Source: Rotaria socialis
Lineage: Eukaryota; Rotifera; Eurotatoria; Philodinida; Philodinidae
Reading direction: 5' to 3'
Length of the DNA stretch: 64,000 nt
NCBI GenBank assembly: GCA_905331475.1
Contig: CAJNYU010000295.1
Span: 62,001 to 126,000, forward strand
The translations under genes and the position numbers were made by a program. Below the pieces are notes generated by a model, which was not told the origin of the DNA, ran no database searches, and saw only the letters and a program-made list of their open reading frames with translations. The number at the start of each line of letters is the position of its first letter. Positions within the stretch are counted from its first letter, which is position 1. Shown in pieces: positions 16,360 through 27,699 of the stretch.

Positions 16360-19300
16360 ATAGAAAAAGATTTCATCTTTACTGAAGTATCATGAATCGA
16401 ATCCATATGTTTAGATGAAATAAAACATTTTTTCTTCTGAAAAAACAAGCGAATCTTTTCAACAATGTTTACTGGACGTTTTTCTTTGAAAGCGCATTTT
16501 AAATAATTCTATAAGCTAACATATTTTTGCGGCCTAATCAAATCAATGTAGAAGAAAAACAAAGAGTCGAAAGAAAAACATGTCTAATGGTATACAAATA
16601 TGAAAGAACTGCATGAAATTCCAATAAAAATGAAATCACGATTCTTCTTGTACGTTTTTTTAATTGTTAGATATCAATTACAATTCATCATGGGCTACAT
16701 ACAGGGAATTACAGAAGACTAAATAATAGAGCCAATTAAGATACTGGAAGCAAACAATTTATGCTCGTATTACTAGGGACGACGAGTAAACATTTCCATA
16801 TGGATCAAAGATTAGTAAAAAATTAACTTGATTGCCTCATAATGAAATCTTCGATATACGCAAAATTGAGCTAGCTTCTGACAATAAACTGTTCGAAAGT
16901 ATTTCCTTCCGTGAGTGAAAACAAGGGTGTTTGATTTAATGTTTTTATCTCGCGAAGCCTTCGAAAATAAGTTCAACGGATTGATTGTATGACATTTATT
17001 GATTATAGTCTTTAAAATTGGCATTATCATCATGCTGGGAGGAAAATATTTCTTTGTGTTTGATCGGAAATGCATTAGCATAGAAGCATTTGCAGTACAT
17101 GAAAAATGTCTTCTTAGCCGTCAATTGTCTCAAAAGTTGCATGAGATCGAATGTACTCATAAAATATGAAAGATAAAAATTGAGATAAGAAATCAAATCA
17201 ATTAGTGTAACTTAGATATTTAACAACAGAACATAATGTGTAATGTAAATGAAACAATATTTTTCAACTCTTTTCAAATCTTACTTCTAAAATTAATCAT
17301 ACTCAAGGAGAGAGTATCGATGAGGTCATACATCTACGGTTTTAGCATCAACTATAACTACAACAATTCAAATAACGACACTTACGACAGACTTAACAAA
17401 CCTGATTAACGATCCATCTGTACAAATTACACTCCTTTTCGATAATTCATGGACGACAGAAACCAATAGCTAAACAGTAGCGAAGGCGTTAGCAAAGGCT
17501 TGAATGAGACGTTTTCAGAATAGTTCGAAGGGTTGCTTAAAATTTAAGTAACTCAGAATAATTTTCTAGTGTTGAAATTCGGATAAATTTTCAAATTTTT
17601 GTGCGTATGGCTCACTATTTGATAGGGATAAAAAAAAGGAATGAGAGATCAGTAGTAGTCTTTAGATTCGCTAAACTTATCATGGAACCAACGTAAAAAG
17701 TATGAATTAAATTATGCTTTAAACTTCGAGAATAGATTATATTAGTTTTTCTAAGGTTATTGACATCGGCAATCTCATATTGCGATCTGCTGTGAATATA
17801 TAGTAGGCGTAGTAATTTAAAAACATCGCAACAGACAAGAAGATAAATAGCGGACGCATGGCAGCACAACAAAAAGTACAGTATATACATAAGAACATAA
17901 AACAAAAAGTAAAGGTCGACTCAAGATACAAAACCTAAGTACGACAGATTATTTTTCGAACAGTCAGTTATTGTTGGAAAGAGTTTATCGTCTGTTTTGT
18001 GATTTTTCACTTAATATAATCTGTATCAGTAAAAGAAAACTAAAGAAAATATATGATTTATATACGTATATTAATCTCTCAGGGATAGCATTGCGAAGCT
18101 TTTTCTTGATAATATTTGATTACTATTTGTTTCTTAAGGTTATATTCATTAGAGTTCCGTTTTCATTCAATTAAACTTAACAAGAGACCATACTATTGTA
18201 GACATGACAAACACTTAGATGCGAATGGTTTTTCCTTGTAAACAGATGTTTCTACGGCCGGTGTAGATGGCAGATTATTGTGGGGAATTAAATAAATTAT
18301 TGCATTAAGGACCTAGAAAGTTTACTTTGAAGAAATAATTACTGTCTCGAGTTTGTCGTTTTTTCCTTCATCACATCAACGCGTAAATCAAACAAAACAA
18401 ATTTACAATGAAATCAGTCATGTCGAATCGGGTCATGTTCGATTAGATTATGTTCTAGGTCTGGATCTAAAATCCAGGTGAACCTATATGGAATAATTCT
18501 AATTACTAATGACACAGACGTGTCAGTAGTTTGCACTGTCTGCTGCTATTCATTTTTGGAATGTATAAAAATCTAACAGTGGATCAGTGATGATTTTTGT
18601 GAAACTGAACGACATGTGAACCCCTATGGATTTGGTAATTTTATTTATGTTGACAGGTGAATTATCAAACATATAAGAAAACCTGTTTGACTTTTGTTTC
18701 GGCAAAATGTAACACGACTCCATATGTTTACTGCAATGACAATAGTAAAATAATGTTTTGACCAAATATGAATACATTCAATTAAAATACAATGCAGTTT
18801 CATTAATATATTGTTTATTTTTTATTAAAAAACAATTTACATTTATTCTTAGAGATAATAGATGTTCTCAAGAATATTTACGTTGTTAAATAAAATCTTT
18901 TTGTCATAGCAGCTATTTTTTATCTCTCAATAGCTGATTTTCATCTTGAATAATCAGATATATTAACGTTAAATTTCGTTTTATCTTTAGAATTTTAATC
19001 AAAAGCTCAAGTTTTATTCACAAGTTTTATTCATTGACGAACAAAACAAAGAGGAGTTGAAATCTATTGTTTGAAAAGCAAAGATTTCTTTCTTCTTACT
19101 AGAAATTAAATGACCAACGAGTGAATAAAGAAAAGATGCTATTTGTCATTTACTAGAAACTCTCAAGTTGATTTCCTTGATCATAATATTAAATAATTGT
19201 TTATGTCTGTGCGTTTTCTCATTAAAATAAAACTTGAGACCACATTGTTTTCAAGACGAAACTTTGCTCTTTGATTTATTGACAAGCCTGGGAAACTTGT

Positions 19301-21425
19301 AATAATAACTCAATATTCTTAAGTATCGACGTTTACAAAAAAACTGAGTTATAAAAATATAATAATCATTTTTTGTTTTATTATAGTTATCAATTGCTGT
19401 CAAATATTTTAGGATGCTTTTAACTAAACTACCATACTTTACTAATGCCTATCATCATATACAAAACATGAATATTCATTCTGATAATGAGGACGATTAT
19501 TAGGGATGTAACAATACCATTTGGAGACACATAAAGATTGCCAATTTTCACAATGAAAATCTACCAATACCAACCAATACTTTGCGTTACTTATAATCAG
19601 CGAAGATCTAAACAATTATCAAGAATTATCCGTGAGGTTTTGTGTTGGCATATATACATGAACCCGACTTTGAATTTCGAGATGTATTTTGCTTATCTTC
19701 ATAATAATTAATCTCATTCCTATAAATCGTTTATATACGTGGTAGTAAGTTACTCAGCACACAGATATTTATCTGCATTTCACAAAAATGGCAAGATATG
19801 TGTGATTATTTAAAAAAAATAAATCATGCGAAATTTTCCCACAGAAAAGTTCATTGATTGCAATCGTTATTTTCCATAATCAGACAAGTTTTCATCTTTC
19901 ATTACACGAAAAATGCATAAACTGTATTAAAATTACGAGTTTTGAACGCCATATATAACTGTTAAATATTTTAAATTTCAAACGTGTTAGTTTTTTCACG
20001 TCGGTATTTGTGGCCTTTTTTAAAGATTTTTATTTGCTATCGAAATATTCAATCTGACGAGGTTTTATCCAATCTTATTAATTAACGATGCAAACATCTT
20101 CACACTCAAGAAGAAAATGCGAATGTCATGCGCTTGTGTAGTTTGAGAGGGATCTAAGTATCCTGTTACATACAATCTCAACTTCAAGATATTCTAAAAA
20201 AGAAGATAACAAAATTGACATTAACCAAGTCTAAAATGCAAGACATTTAAAAGAATTCAGAACAAAATTATCTGCTTCTGTGAACCAACTATCAATAATT
20301 TGATTATAATTTACTATGTAAGAAGTAACTAACACTGAGGTTTTCAGACAGATCAGGTGTCATGCTAGCAGCTATTGGATATCAAGCAATTAGAGAAACG
20401 AAAATATAACAAGGGAGAATTATAATGGCGTTCTAAAGTAGTCGGTCATCTGAAAAGTATGAAGAAGGTGGAAAGAACGAATGGCCTATAAAAGGATTAA
20501 CAAGAAAGTAGCTTGATTAAATAAATAACTGTTGATCGATAAATGCTTTCTCAATCAGTTTTCATAATACAAGCGTGACCTTGGTTTAACAAAATTCTTC
20601 TTTGAATTCTCTGCATTAGTAAACTAGAACATTCAACCCAGATCTTGTATTCAGATCTTCTCTTTCGACGATATCTGAACCCATGAAACAGCCGGTGCGA
20701 AATCAAAACCATTCCCTATTTTCTCATAATGCAAAAAGAAAATGCAATAGCTTATTTCTATGAAAAACTAATAATTTTTACAATTGTCTATTTGCGTATG
20801 CCTCTTTGCAAATTACTGGCTTTTCAAAAAAAAAAATGTTCAGAATAATTAGGTTTCTAGTTTTACGTAAATAATATGATAATAAACCTCTAAAAAAATT
20901 CAAAATGCCAAATGGTAACATGGATGTTAATTTCACAACACTAGCTCTTAAACATAACTACGTCTCTGGATATGGAATAATGTTTATGTAGATCAAGTAT
21001 TGTTGTAGATTTAGATAGAAGTGGACGTATGTGTGTGAAAGAAGTCGAGAGGGTTCTGACGTATTGTGTTGCTTGAAATCGCTTATTCGTGTATAATGCA
21101 TATCTGTGCAATAGATAATCTGATGAGAGTGTAAATAGAACAAAAAGCATCATCTGATCTAAAGCAATGGTAGAAGTAATACAATCACAATGTTTATTTT
21201 ATTTCCATTATGGTGATCATACTAATTAAATTTCTATTATACTTTTTTCTATTGAAATCCGATTGTCTGTTAAAAACAGTGCTCCTTATTGTAGCAAGTG
21301 TGGTAGAAAGCAATTCATATCCAATTACGGTTTGATTTTTTAAGATACCTGAATGATACTTGAATCATTTGAGGCTGAAATCCTTATTCTACTAATTTAT
21401 TTAAAATATTCATAAACTTATTATG
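16360..21425. other. Gene-poor AT-rich stretch
   Basis: About 5 kb without a convincing gene. One short coding-like island at about 17332-17475 (plus) encodes a Thr-rich string after a possible tttag acceptor (see findings). The other open frames (for example 17615-17931, 18550-18777, 20941-21153) are low-complexity and overlapping. Confidence 0.5.
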
Positions 21426-21995
21426 ACCTCCCCCCCCTAAAAAAAAGTCGATTTTCGTCAAAAGATTGAAAATTGAGATAACACCATGGGGTGATAGCCC
21501 ATGTTCTGCTCTTTCAGAATCACTATAGGTTTTTTCGAAAGACCATTTTTTGCCCGAAATTTTTAGTGATNAAGATGCAGGCCATGACGTGCTCTGATTT
21601 TTGAAAAAGCTTTTTTTTTATGCCAAAAAAAAGATCGCCTACAAAATTTACATGCAGTTTGTTAGGCGTTTTTCAAGGAATTTGAATTCTGGAAACGTTT
21701 TCAGCTTACAGAAAGGACTTTTTAAAAATCCGAGCACGTCATGCCCTGCATCTTTGCATGCTCTATCGAATGGTAAAAAGAAAAATTCGAAAAACATAGT
21801 TGAAGGCATGAGAAATTGGATGGAAAATGGGCCATTTTTAACCAGTATTCACTTTATAACTCCCTTAAACTTACATATTTCGGGCTGAAATTTTTATCGT
21901 AGACTACCCGCTATAGTCCCAACATATCCGGAAAATTTCAGCCGATTTGGCCTTTCTTTGGCGAAAATCGACCTTTGAGGGGGGGGGGGGGGGGG
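21426..21995. mobile_element. Foldback element with G/C-run ends and nested inverted repeats
   Basis: The left end at 21426-21457 reads CCTCCCCCCCCTAAAAAAAA then GTCGATTTTCG. The right end at 21962-21995 reads CGAAAATCGACCTTTGAGGG then a long G run, the inverted complement of the left end. Inside, an arm at 21574-21602 (GATGCAGGCCATGACGTGCT...) is repeated inverted at about 21725-21754 with two mismatches. The frame 21601-21888 lies entirely inside this structure, so I do not call it a gene. The right flank runs into the assembly gap, so target duplications cannot be read. It contains one N at 21571. Confidence 0.7.
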
Positions 21996-22007
21996 TTGGG
22001 GGTTTTT

Positions 22008-22045
22008 NNNNNNNNNNNNNNNNNNNNNNNNNNNNNNNNNNNNNN
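22008..22045. other. Assembly gap (38 Ns)
   Basis: A run of 38 Ns directly after the long G homopolymer that closes the foldback element. Homopolymer and hairpin structure probably stopped sequencing or assembly here. Confidence 0.99.
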
Positions 22046-22693
22046 GCTTAAGACTATTTTTGAGCACAACTCGATACAGGTCATCGAACTATTTGAAATC
22101 CAATTCCATTGCGTTAGGAAATTGTTTGGAATGAATTCATCCACCAAATATTCGATTACTAACCTAGGGTGTTTTACATGCAATTTTAACAGACCATCAC
22201 GATAAGTTTTTAAAATCTAATTCGAAACCTTACAAAAGATGAAAGATGTCGACGAAAATAAAAGGATGTAGGTGATATCTAGAGCTAAATTTGATGCATT
22301 GAATTCTACTTTGGTTCCTGATAAATGTCTAAAAATGGATAAAAACAAAAAGTATGGTATGTGTCGCTGGTATGGGTAGCAAGTATCATGGATTCATCGC
22401 TACTGAATCGAGTGATGTAAACAGAAAGAATTTGTCTTATACAATAGTGAATAAGATAACTCCAATATTACCTTTATTTGGTCACATATGATCAAATTGA
22501 TTAATTAACAGCCGTATTATGAATGTCATTATGAAATTTATTGAATATATTTCAAAAACGAGATTAAATGAATCGAAATAAGAAGTATATAAATATGAAT
22601 ATTAAAATACAAACACAATATACGATTCTTAAAAGACTAAGTTAAAAATATTGCACGAATAATATTAATGATATGAAGCTAACTATTCGAAAT

Positions 22694-25397
22694 TTAAGAA
22701 CGTTTTGTACATGGATGCTCTCGTAATAATTCTATTTCTGCTGATACTATATCGTAAAATAATGTTTCATATGTATCCACATTATTATTTTCCGCCGATT
22801 TAAGTTTATTAATAATTTCCATGATTCCTTCATGTTCGAAATCTTGTAAACGTTTCAGATCAACATTTTCCCATTTTGCTTTCTGATGCGCTGAATATAA
22901 CGGATGAATGCGTTGTGCTGTGACTTTCTCAGGCGTTGAAACAGTTAATGAACCTAATTGAACATTATTTGAAAAAATAAATGGTTTAAATAATGATTGT
23001 TTAGGATTAGGTGTTCCAGTTAGAAAATGACACGTGTCTATGTGAGATTTTTTATTTGATGTTAAGACCGATATTTGAGAACTTGTTGTACGAACGCCTC
23101 GAACTTGATCGAATGCACAGATGCCAGATTGATCATCACGTAAAATAGACATCATATCAAAGATTGAAAAATTACCATTCTTAGTTAAATTTTCAAGTAA
23201 TTTACGGCCGGCTTTTAATCGTGCATCGGTGCATGGTGATGGACCTTGAAAAGCTTGAGCAAAATTTAATTTATCCTTTCCATCCCATAGATTTTGTTCT
23301 TGAGCAAATCTTTCTAAATTATTTGATTGAATATTATAATCATCTTCAATTGAATACACATTTGACATGCTATAATATCCTTCTATAATATAAATAACAC
23401 AATCAAATATTTGAGTGCACTTTATTAAAGACAAAATCGGCCGATGTTTACCTTTAATTTGTTTAGCAACCCAAACACGATCACATGTTTCAATACTCCA
23501 TGCTTCGTCAGCATCAACAATAAGAAAACTATTATCATAGCCGTAAGAAAAATTTGCACTTGCATCAAAGCAGGGCCCACCTTGACCATATTGTTCAACA
23601 AGTTCACCAACTATGTGAACTGCCAATCTTGCTGTTTTAGCACGTTCTAATGTCAGTCTGAAAAATTCGTCAACCTATTCAATTTTAGAATTTTCAATTG
23701 CCTATTTACTGGGAGGTATCATATGCTTTGAAAAAAATAGAATTTATAGAACATATCTTCTAGATCGTTTTAGTATTTATCGAATTATATCAAACATCAA
23801 GAGGATAAATTTGTTTTTTCTCGAATAGAATTGTTTTTGTGTACTCCAAAAAGAATGAGTACACTCTAGATTCGGTCAGTGTGTCGGGCCGGCCGACCGT
23901 TAACACGATAACTTTTGAAAGCCTCATCCAATTGTCATGAAATTTTGTACACAGAATGATCTCATCAATATCTCAGTCGAGTTCGAAGATGAAAGCAATT
24001 TGTGAAGAAATGGCTGAGTTATCGNCCAACCCCGTTGCGGGGTTCCGGGATTTTTTTTTTTTTTTAAATTTTTCTCAGTATTATTCAAAACATATATAAA
24101 TCGACTCAGTTTTTGCAGTACACGTAACAATCGGATGCGAATCCGATGTTTTCTCATTTATTTATATTTAAATTCTACCCAAAGATATCTTCAATCTGAA
24201 GATCTTTCAATAGATGAACAAGACTATTGATTACTGACTTAATTTCATAAAATTACAATACTTGTTTCTTGAAATAATTATCTATGTGATATGATGCTCA
24301 TTTGTCTATATAAACTGAAGCAATTCAGTATTTCAGATTACTATGTAAAGGTATTAGTTGTAACAGAAAATTTCGTCAGTACATTCTTGATCGAAGAAAA
24401 CTATTGCAGTTACAAAAAATTTATTGAAAAATTTTTTTCCCAAAGAAAAGATCTAGCTTTCGTTATCAGACTGATGAATGAAAGGTGTAAAACAAAGAAA
24501 TATACTTACAGTTAAATGAGAACCTCAAAAGCATTCTTTTTGTAAATGTACAAACTATTCTTCAGAATATGAAAATGAAATTTTGTGGGAACCAGATCCT
24601 AGTGGAAATTCATATATATCTATATTAAAAGATCCGATTCAGAAAAAAAACAACTCTTTTAAAGAACAGAAATTCGAATAAAAGGTGATCATGCTCCTAC
24701 GTACTTGCAATGAACCATGTAAGATTTTATTATGATTTCAATATTAATTACTGTTTTTTATATATGAGTATGAAATGCAACAGAGTTACGATTCATCTTT
24801 ATATATGGTCATGACAGGTTTTAGAAGAAAATTTAGTCAGCATTTCAATTATTGCTAAAGAAAAATTGAGAAATATTTTTCTTCTATATTCCTATGATTA
24901 AAAATCAATGAATCGAATCACAATATATTCTTTTTTCTAGATTATAAGTGAGAATTATAAATATTCTACAATATATACTAACCGAACAATATCGAGACCA
25001 GTCAATGCGTGATCTCGTGTTTCATAGGTTATTTTTGAGAACACAGCTTCGTTACCAATGCAAACTCCGTTTTCATTGGCACCGATTTCTGCACCCCAAC
25101 ACCAAGTTGGTTTTGACAGAATACATCGGTAAGTTGTTGATACTTGTGGAATTTTTATATGAGTACACTGAATTACGAGAAGAACAACGATTTGAATGAA
25201 CTGTCATTTTTGAAAAAAACACATACTTGAACAAAATCTTTATTTTCATTTGTATGTTCGTTAGAAACAAAAATAATTTCTTGAACTTCATTAGCTGGTC
25301 GATCCGAATTTTTACCGAATATGCGAAAATTTGAATCTGTTAATGGTGGTAGAACAACAAATGTGTCACAAGAATAAGGAGCATTTTCATTCGGCAT
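22694..25397 (-). CDS. SCRN: Secernin (peptidase family C69)
   Basis: Secernins are cytosolic Ntn-hydrolase-fold proteins of family C69, linked in vertebrates to regulated exocytosis. Four coding exons on the minus strand: 25227-25397, 24983-25167, 23452-23657, 22694-23382; total 1251 nt, 416 aa, close to the roughly 414 aa of human SCRN1. The N-terminus [18 protein letters not shown] places the family's conserved Cys at residue 10. [43 protein letters not shown] and [17 protein letters not shown] follow, all secernin hallmarks. The intron 23383-23451 is in frame, so a naive ORF reads through it and would add a spurious insertion. The intron 23658-24982 is 1.3 kb and holds a GC-rich repeat. 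The start is set by the N-terminal similarity. Confidence 0.93.
23876..24066. repeat. GC-rich repeat-like block in the large secernin intron
   Basis: A block unlike the surrounding intron begins near GTGTCGGGCCGGCCGACCG. It continues through ACACGATAACTTTTGAAAGC to a perfect hairpin AACCCCG-TTG-CGGGGTT (an N just before it at 24025), followed by CCGGGA and a run of about 15 Ts. Shortly downstream, at about 24130-24147, is another hairpin, ATCGGATGCGAATCCGAT. I interpret the block as a dispersed or transferred repeat, but no second copy occurs in this window. Confidence 0.45.
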
Positions 25398-26749
25398 GAT
25401 AATGCGATTCTAGTAAATAATCAAGATGTTACAGAAAAAATAAAAGTTAATAGAACTATTTATTTCTCTACTCATTCTAGCGATGATGAGTATATAGTGA
25501 CATGGCCAACGCCAATCATTTTTAGACTCTCGGCAGATGGCACTCTTATATTAGAAATTTAGCATGGCTATTGAAGAAAGGCTCACCCCATCATTGTTCT
25601 GAAAATTTTATATTACTGCACGATTGGGTTTAGATGCATTGCTCCAAACTTTGCTTGATAGTGTAATGACAAAGCTGAATTGCACTAACTCTTAGCTAGG
25701 TTTTTATGTTTAGTCTAATTCTTACTGACAGGTGATACAATAGATATAGTAGATCTACATAGAACAACGAATAATAGATTGTATAGACTAGAAATTTTCT
25801 CAATATGTAAGGTATGTTTTGTTTTAATGAATTACCATAGAATTTGATAAAGTATTCAACAATATGATATGCATTTCTTTGGACTTCAACTGTGTTAGAG
25901 AGGAAAATCAAGAAAAAAAAGCAACGATCACTGATCCACTCTGTTATATAGTCATTGGAGGATATATTCTTACTGCTTGAAATGTATATATCTATATTAT
26001 ATATACGTATATATATATACATGTATTGTATTTTATCGATAAGAGCCTGTTAATGATGGTTACATGAATACTCACGTATCTCTAGATCGTAATATAAAGA
26101 AGTATGTTCCAATTTCTAGAGAAATAAATTGCCAGAGGTACACAAAGTTCCATCGACTTGATAACGAAATCCAACTGCAAATCAAAAATTTTTGAGAGTA
26201 TTGAAAACTTTTAGAAAATTTTCTGATTTCAGCCAGTTCCAGTAAGTGTAGAATTATGCATATTTTTGAAAATTATACTATTTTGGGGAGTATCAAACAA
26301 TTCACAAGACAAATGCATCAAATTCGTGGGACTTTCTAATTTAGTAGTCTGAACATTGCTACTTTCTCAAAGTAAATATTATTTTCAATGTTCACTCGAT
26401 TGATTTTCAATATTTACTAAGCAAAAAAGAAATGAAAAATGAAAAAATTAATATAAAAGATATTTTTGCCAAGAGGAAAATGGCGAACTTCTAGTAGAAA
26501 AGTACGTCAAAGTAAGTCAAAGTACATGCTTGCAGTAGCGAAAAATACCACTCAAGTGGTCCGAAATAAGAACAAGTAGCTTTGCAACTTAGATGTAACT
26601 TCACGCAACTTCGAGTAAATTTGAAGTAGAAAAATTCTTCGAAGTGTACCGTTGAAAGTAGCTCAAAGTTACTTCAAGTTCAAAAGTCCGTCGTGTCTCC
26701 CTTGATTTTTGCACATAGGCTTGTATAAGAAATCATGTTCTGAGCATCT
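25398..26749. other. Intergenic, with a degenerate short-repeat tract near 26505-26690
   Basis: No gene seen. From about 26505 to 26690 short variants of CAAAGTA and its complement (CAAAGTAAGTCAAAGTACAT, then TACTTCAAGTT) recur irregularly. This suggests a decayed minisatellite or palindromic repeat. An (AT)n tract lies near 25985-26025. Confidence 0.45.
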
Positions 26750-27640
26750 TCATGTGGAAGTAAATTTAAAATGCTCCTTCACTATTTCCAGAGCATCCCT
26801 CATGAACTCGGTAGTGGGTAGTGCTTGAGTACAATTATAATGGATACATCGTGGTTCTGGATTCATACATACAAATTTTTTTCCAATATCTCGGTTTGTC
26901 AAAATGATACATAGACATTTTTGACATTGTGTAAAATAGTATGGATTTGGTTTCTGTGGTGGGCCAAAGCCAATAGGTTCATTCAAGAAATTTTCAGCAG
27001 TGCTCACGAATGAACAAATATAATTTTCAAGATATTTGGCATCAAATGCTTGCGCATCATACCAGTCAAATGTACAGGATGTTGCATTACTATCTTCCAA
27101 CATACCCATATATTGACGTTGCTGTAGATGTGTACCCAGGTCGGAAAATCTGACGTAAAATCTTACAATCCGGACGTCATATCTCACGATTCGAACGAAA
27201 TCTTATAAGCATCAAGCAGAAAATCATCGTCTCTGAAGTCTTGCATCATATCATACTATATTTCCTTTAAAGATCGCACATACAATTTATTTTCAACACA
27301 AATTTGTCGTGAGATTTTAAGGAGATATTAGTCTAATTAAAATATCACAGTGATATTTCATGGGTAACAGAACCTTTCAAGAACCTTCTGATACGACTTA
27401 GTGTAAGAAATCAGAGACGACGATTTTTCGTCTAATCTTATCAGATCAGATATGATCAAACGTACGATTCTTGTAAGATCTTACCGTCTGGTTTCGCGCC
27501 CTTGGTAGGTACATTAAGTGCAATATTCACAAGTTTACCATCAGGATCCGATAGTATATCTTTTATTTGTTGCGTGGTTTTTGGCACTTGAAAGTAAATG
27601 ACTCTAAAAAGTAGTAGCTATTGCTCTCAAAGAAAAACGT
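26750..27640 (-). pseudogene. Unrecognised gene with a MITE inserted in a coding exon
   Basis: The C-terminal part (26750-27134) encodes a Cys-rich stretch with CQKC, FVCMNPEPRCIHYNC and a terminal KEHFKFTST. The upstream part (about 27506-27605, after a tttttag acceptor near 27606) encodes VIYFQVPKTTQQIKDILSDP and LVNIALNVPT. Between them lies MITE copy 2. Removing the element plus one TA joins the two parts in frame (...NVPT-HLQQRQ...), so the gene was intact before insertion. With the element present the frame hits stops inside it. A further coding-like stretch at about 27645-27740 (KILTFDNNVFVCDNICIRTYL) may be an upstream exon. I do not recognise the family; the spaced Cys/His residues hint at a zinc-binding module but match no pattern I can name. 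Confidence 0.6.
27135..27505. mobile_element. Foldback MITE, copy 2 (inserted in a coding exon)
   Basis: This 371-bp copy has the same orientation as copy 1 at 9929-10310, and the same inverted ends, inner inverted arms and AATATCACAGTGATATT centre. It is flanked by TA at 27133-27134 and TA at 27506-27507, a 2-bp target duplication typical of Tc1/mariner-type elements. Its terminal repeat ends in CCCAGG and CCTTGG. It lacks the 12-base internal duplication of copy 1. It has no open frame, so it must be mobilised by a transposase encoded elsewhere. Confidence 0.87.
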
Positions 27641-27699
27641 AAGTATCTGTTAAGTACGTTCGGATGCATATATTATCACAAACAAAGACATTATTATCA

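Noticed and set aside
21601..21888. 95-codon frame as a gene
   Set aside because: It sits wholly inside the nested inverted repeats of the foldback element and has no protein-like features.
22008..22045. Open frames running through the N block (21938-22205, both strands)
   Set aside because: They depend on translating Ns and a G homopolymer; not real coding sequence.
23383..23451. Secernin reading straight through this region
   Set aside because: The frame is open by chance, but GT/AG sites and alignment to the family show a 69-nt intron; keeping it would add a 23-residue insertion unknown in secernins.
27135..27505. MITE copy 2 as a clean spliceable intron
   Set aside because: The donor- and acceptor-like sites in its ends would join the flanking exon parts out of frame, and no alternative pair I tried restores it.
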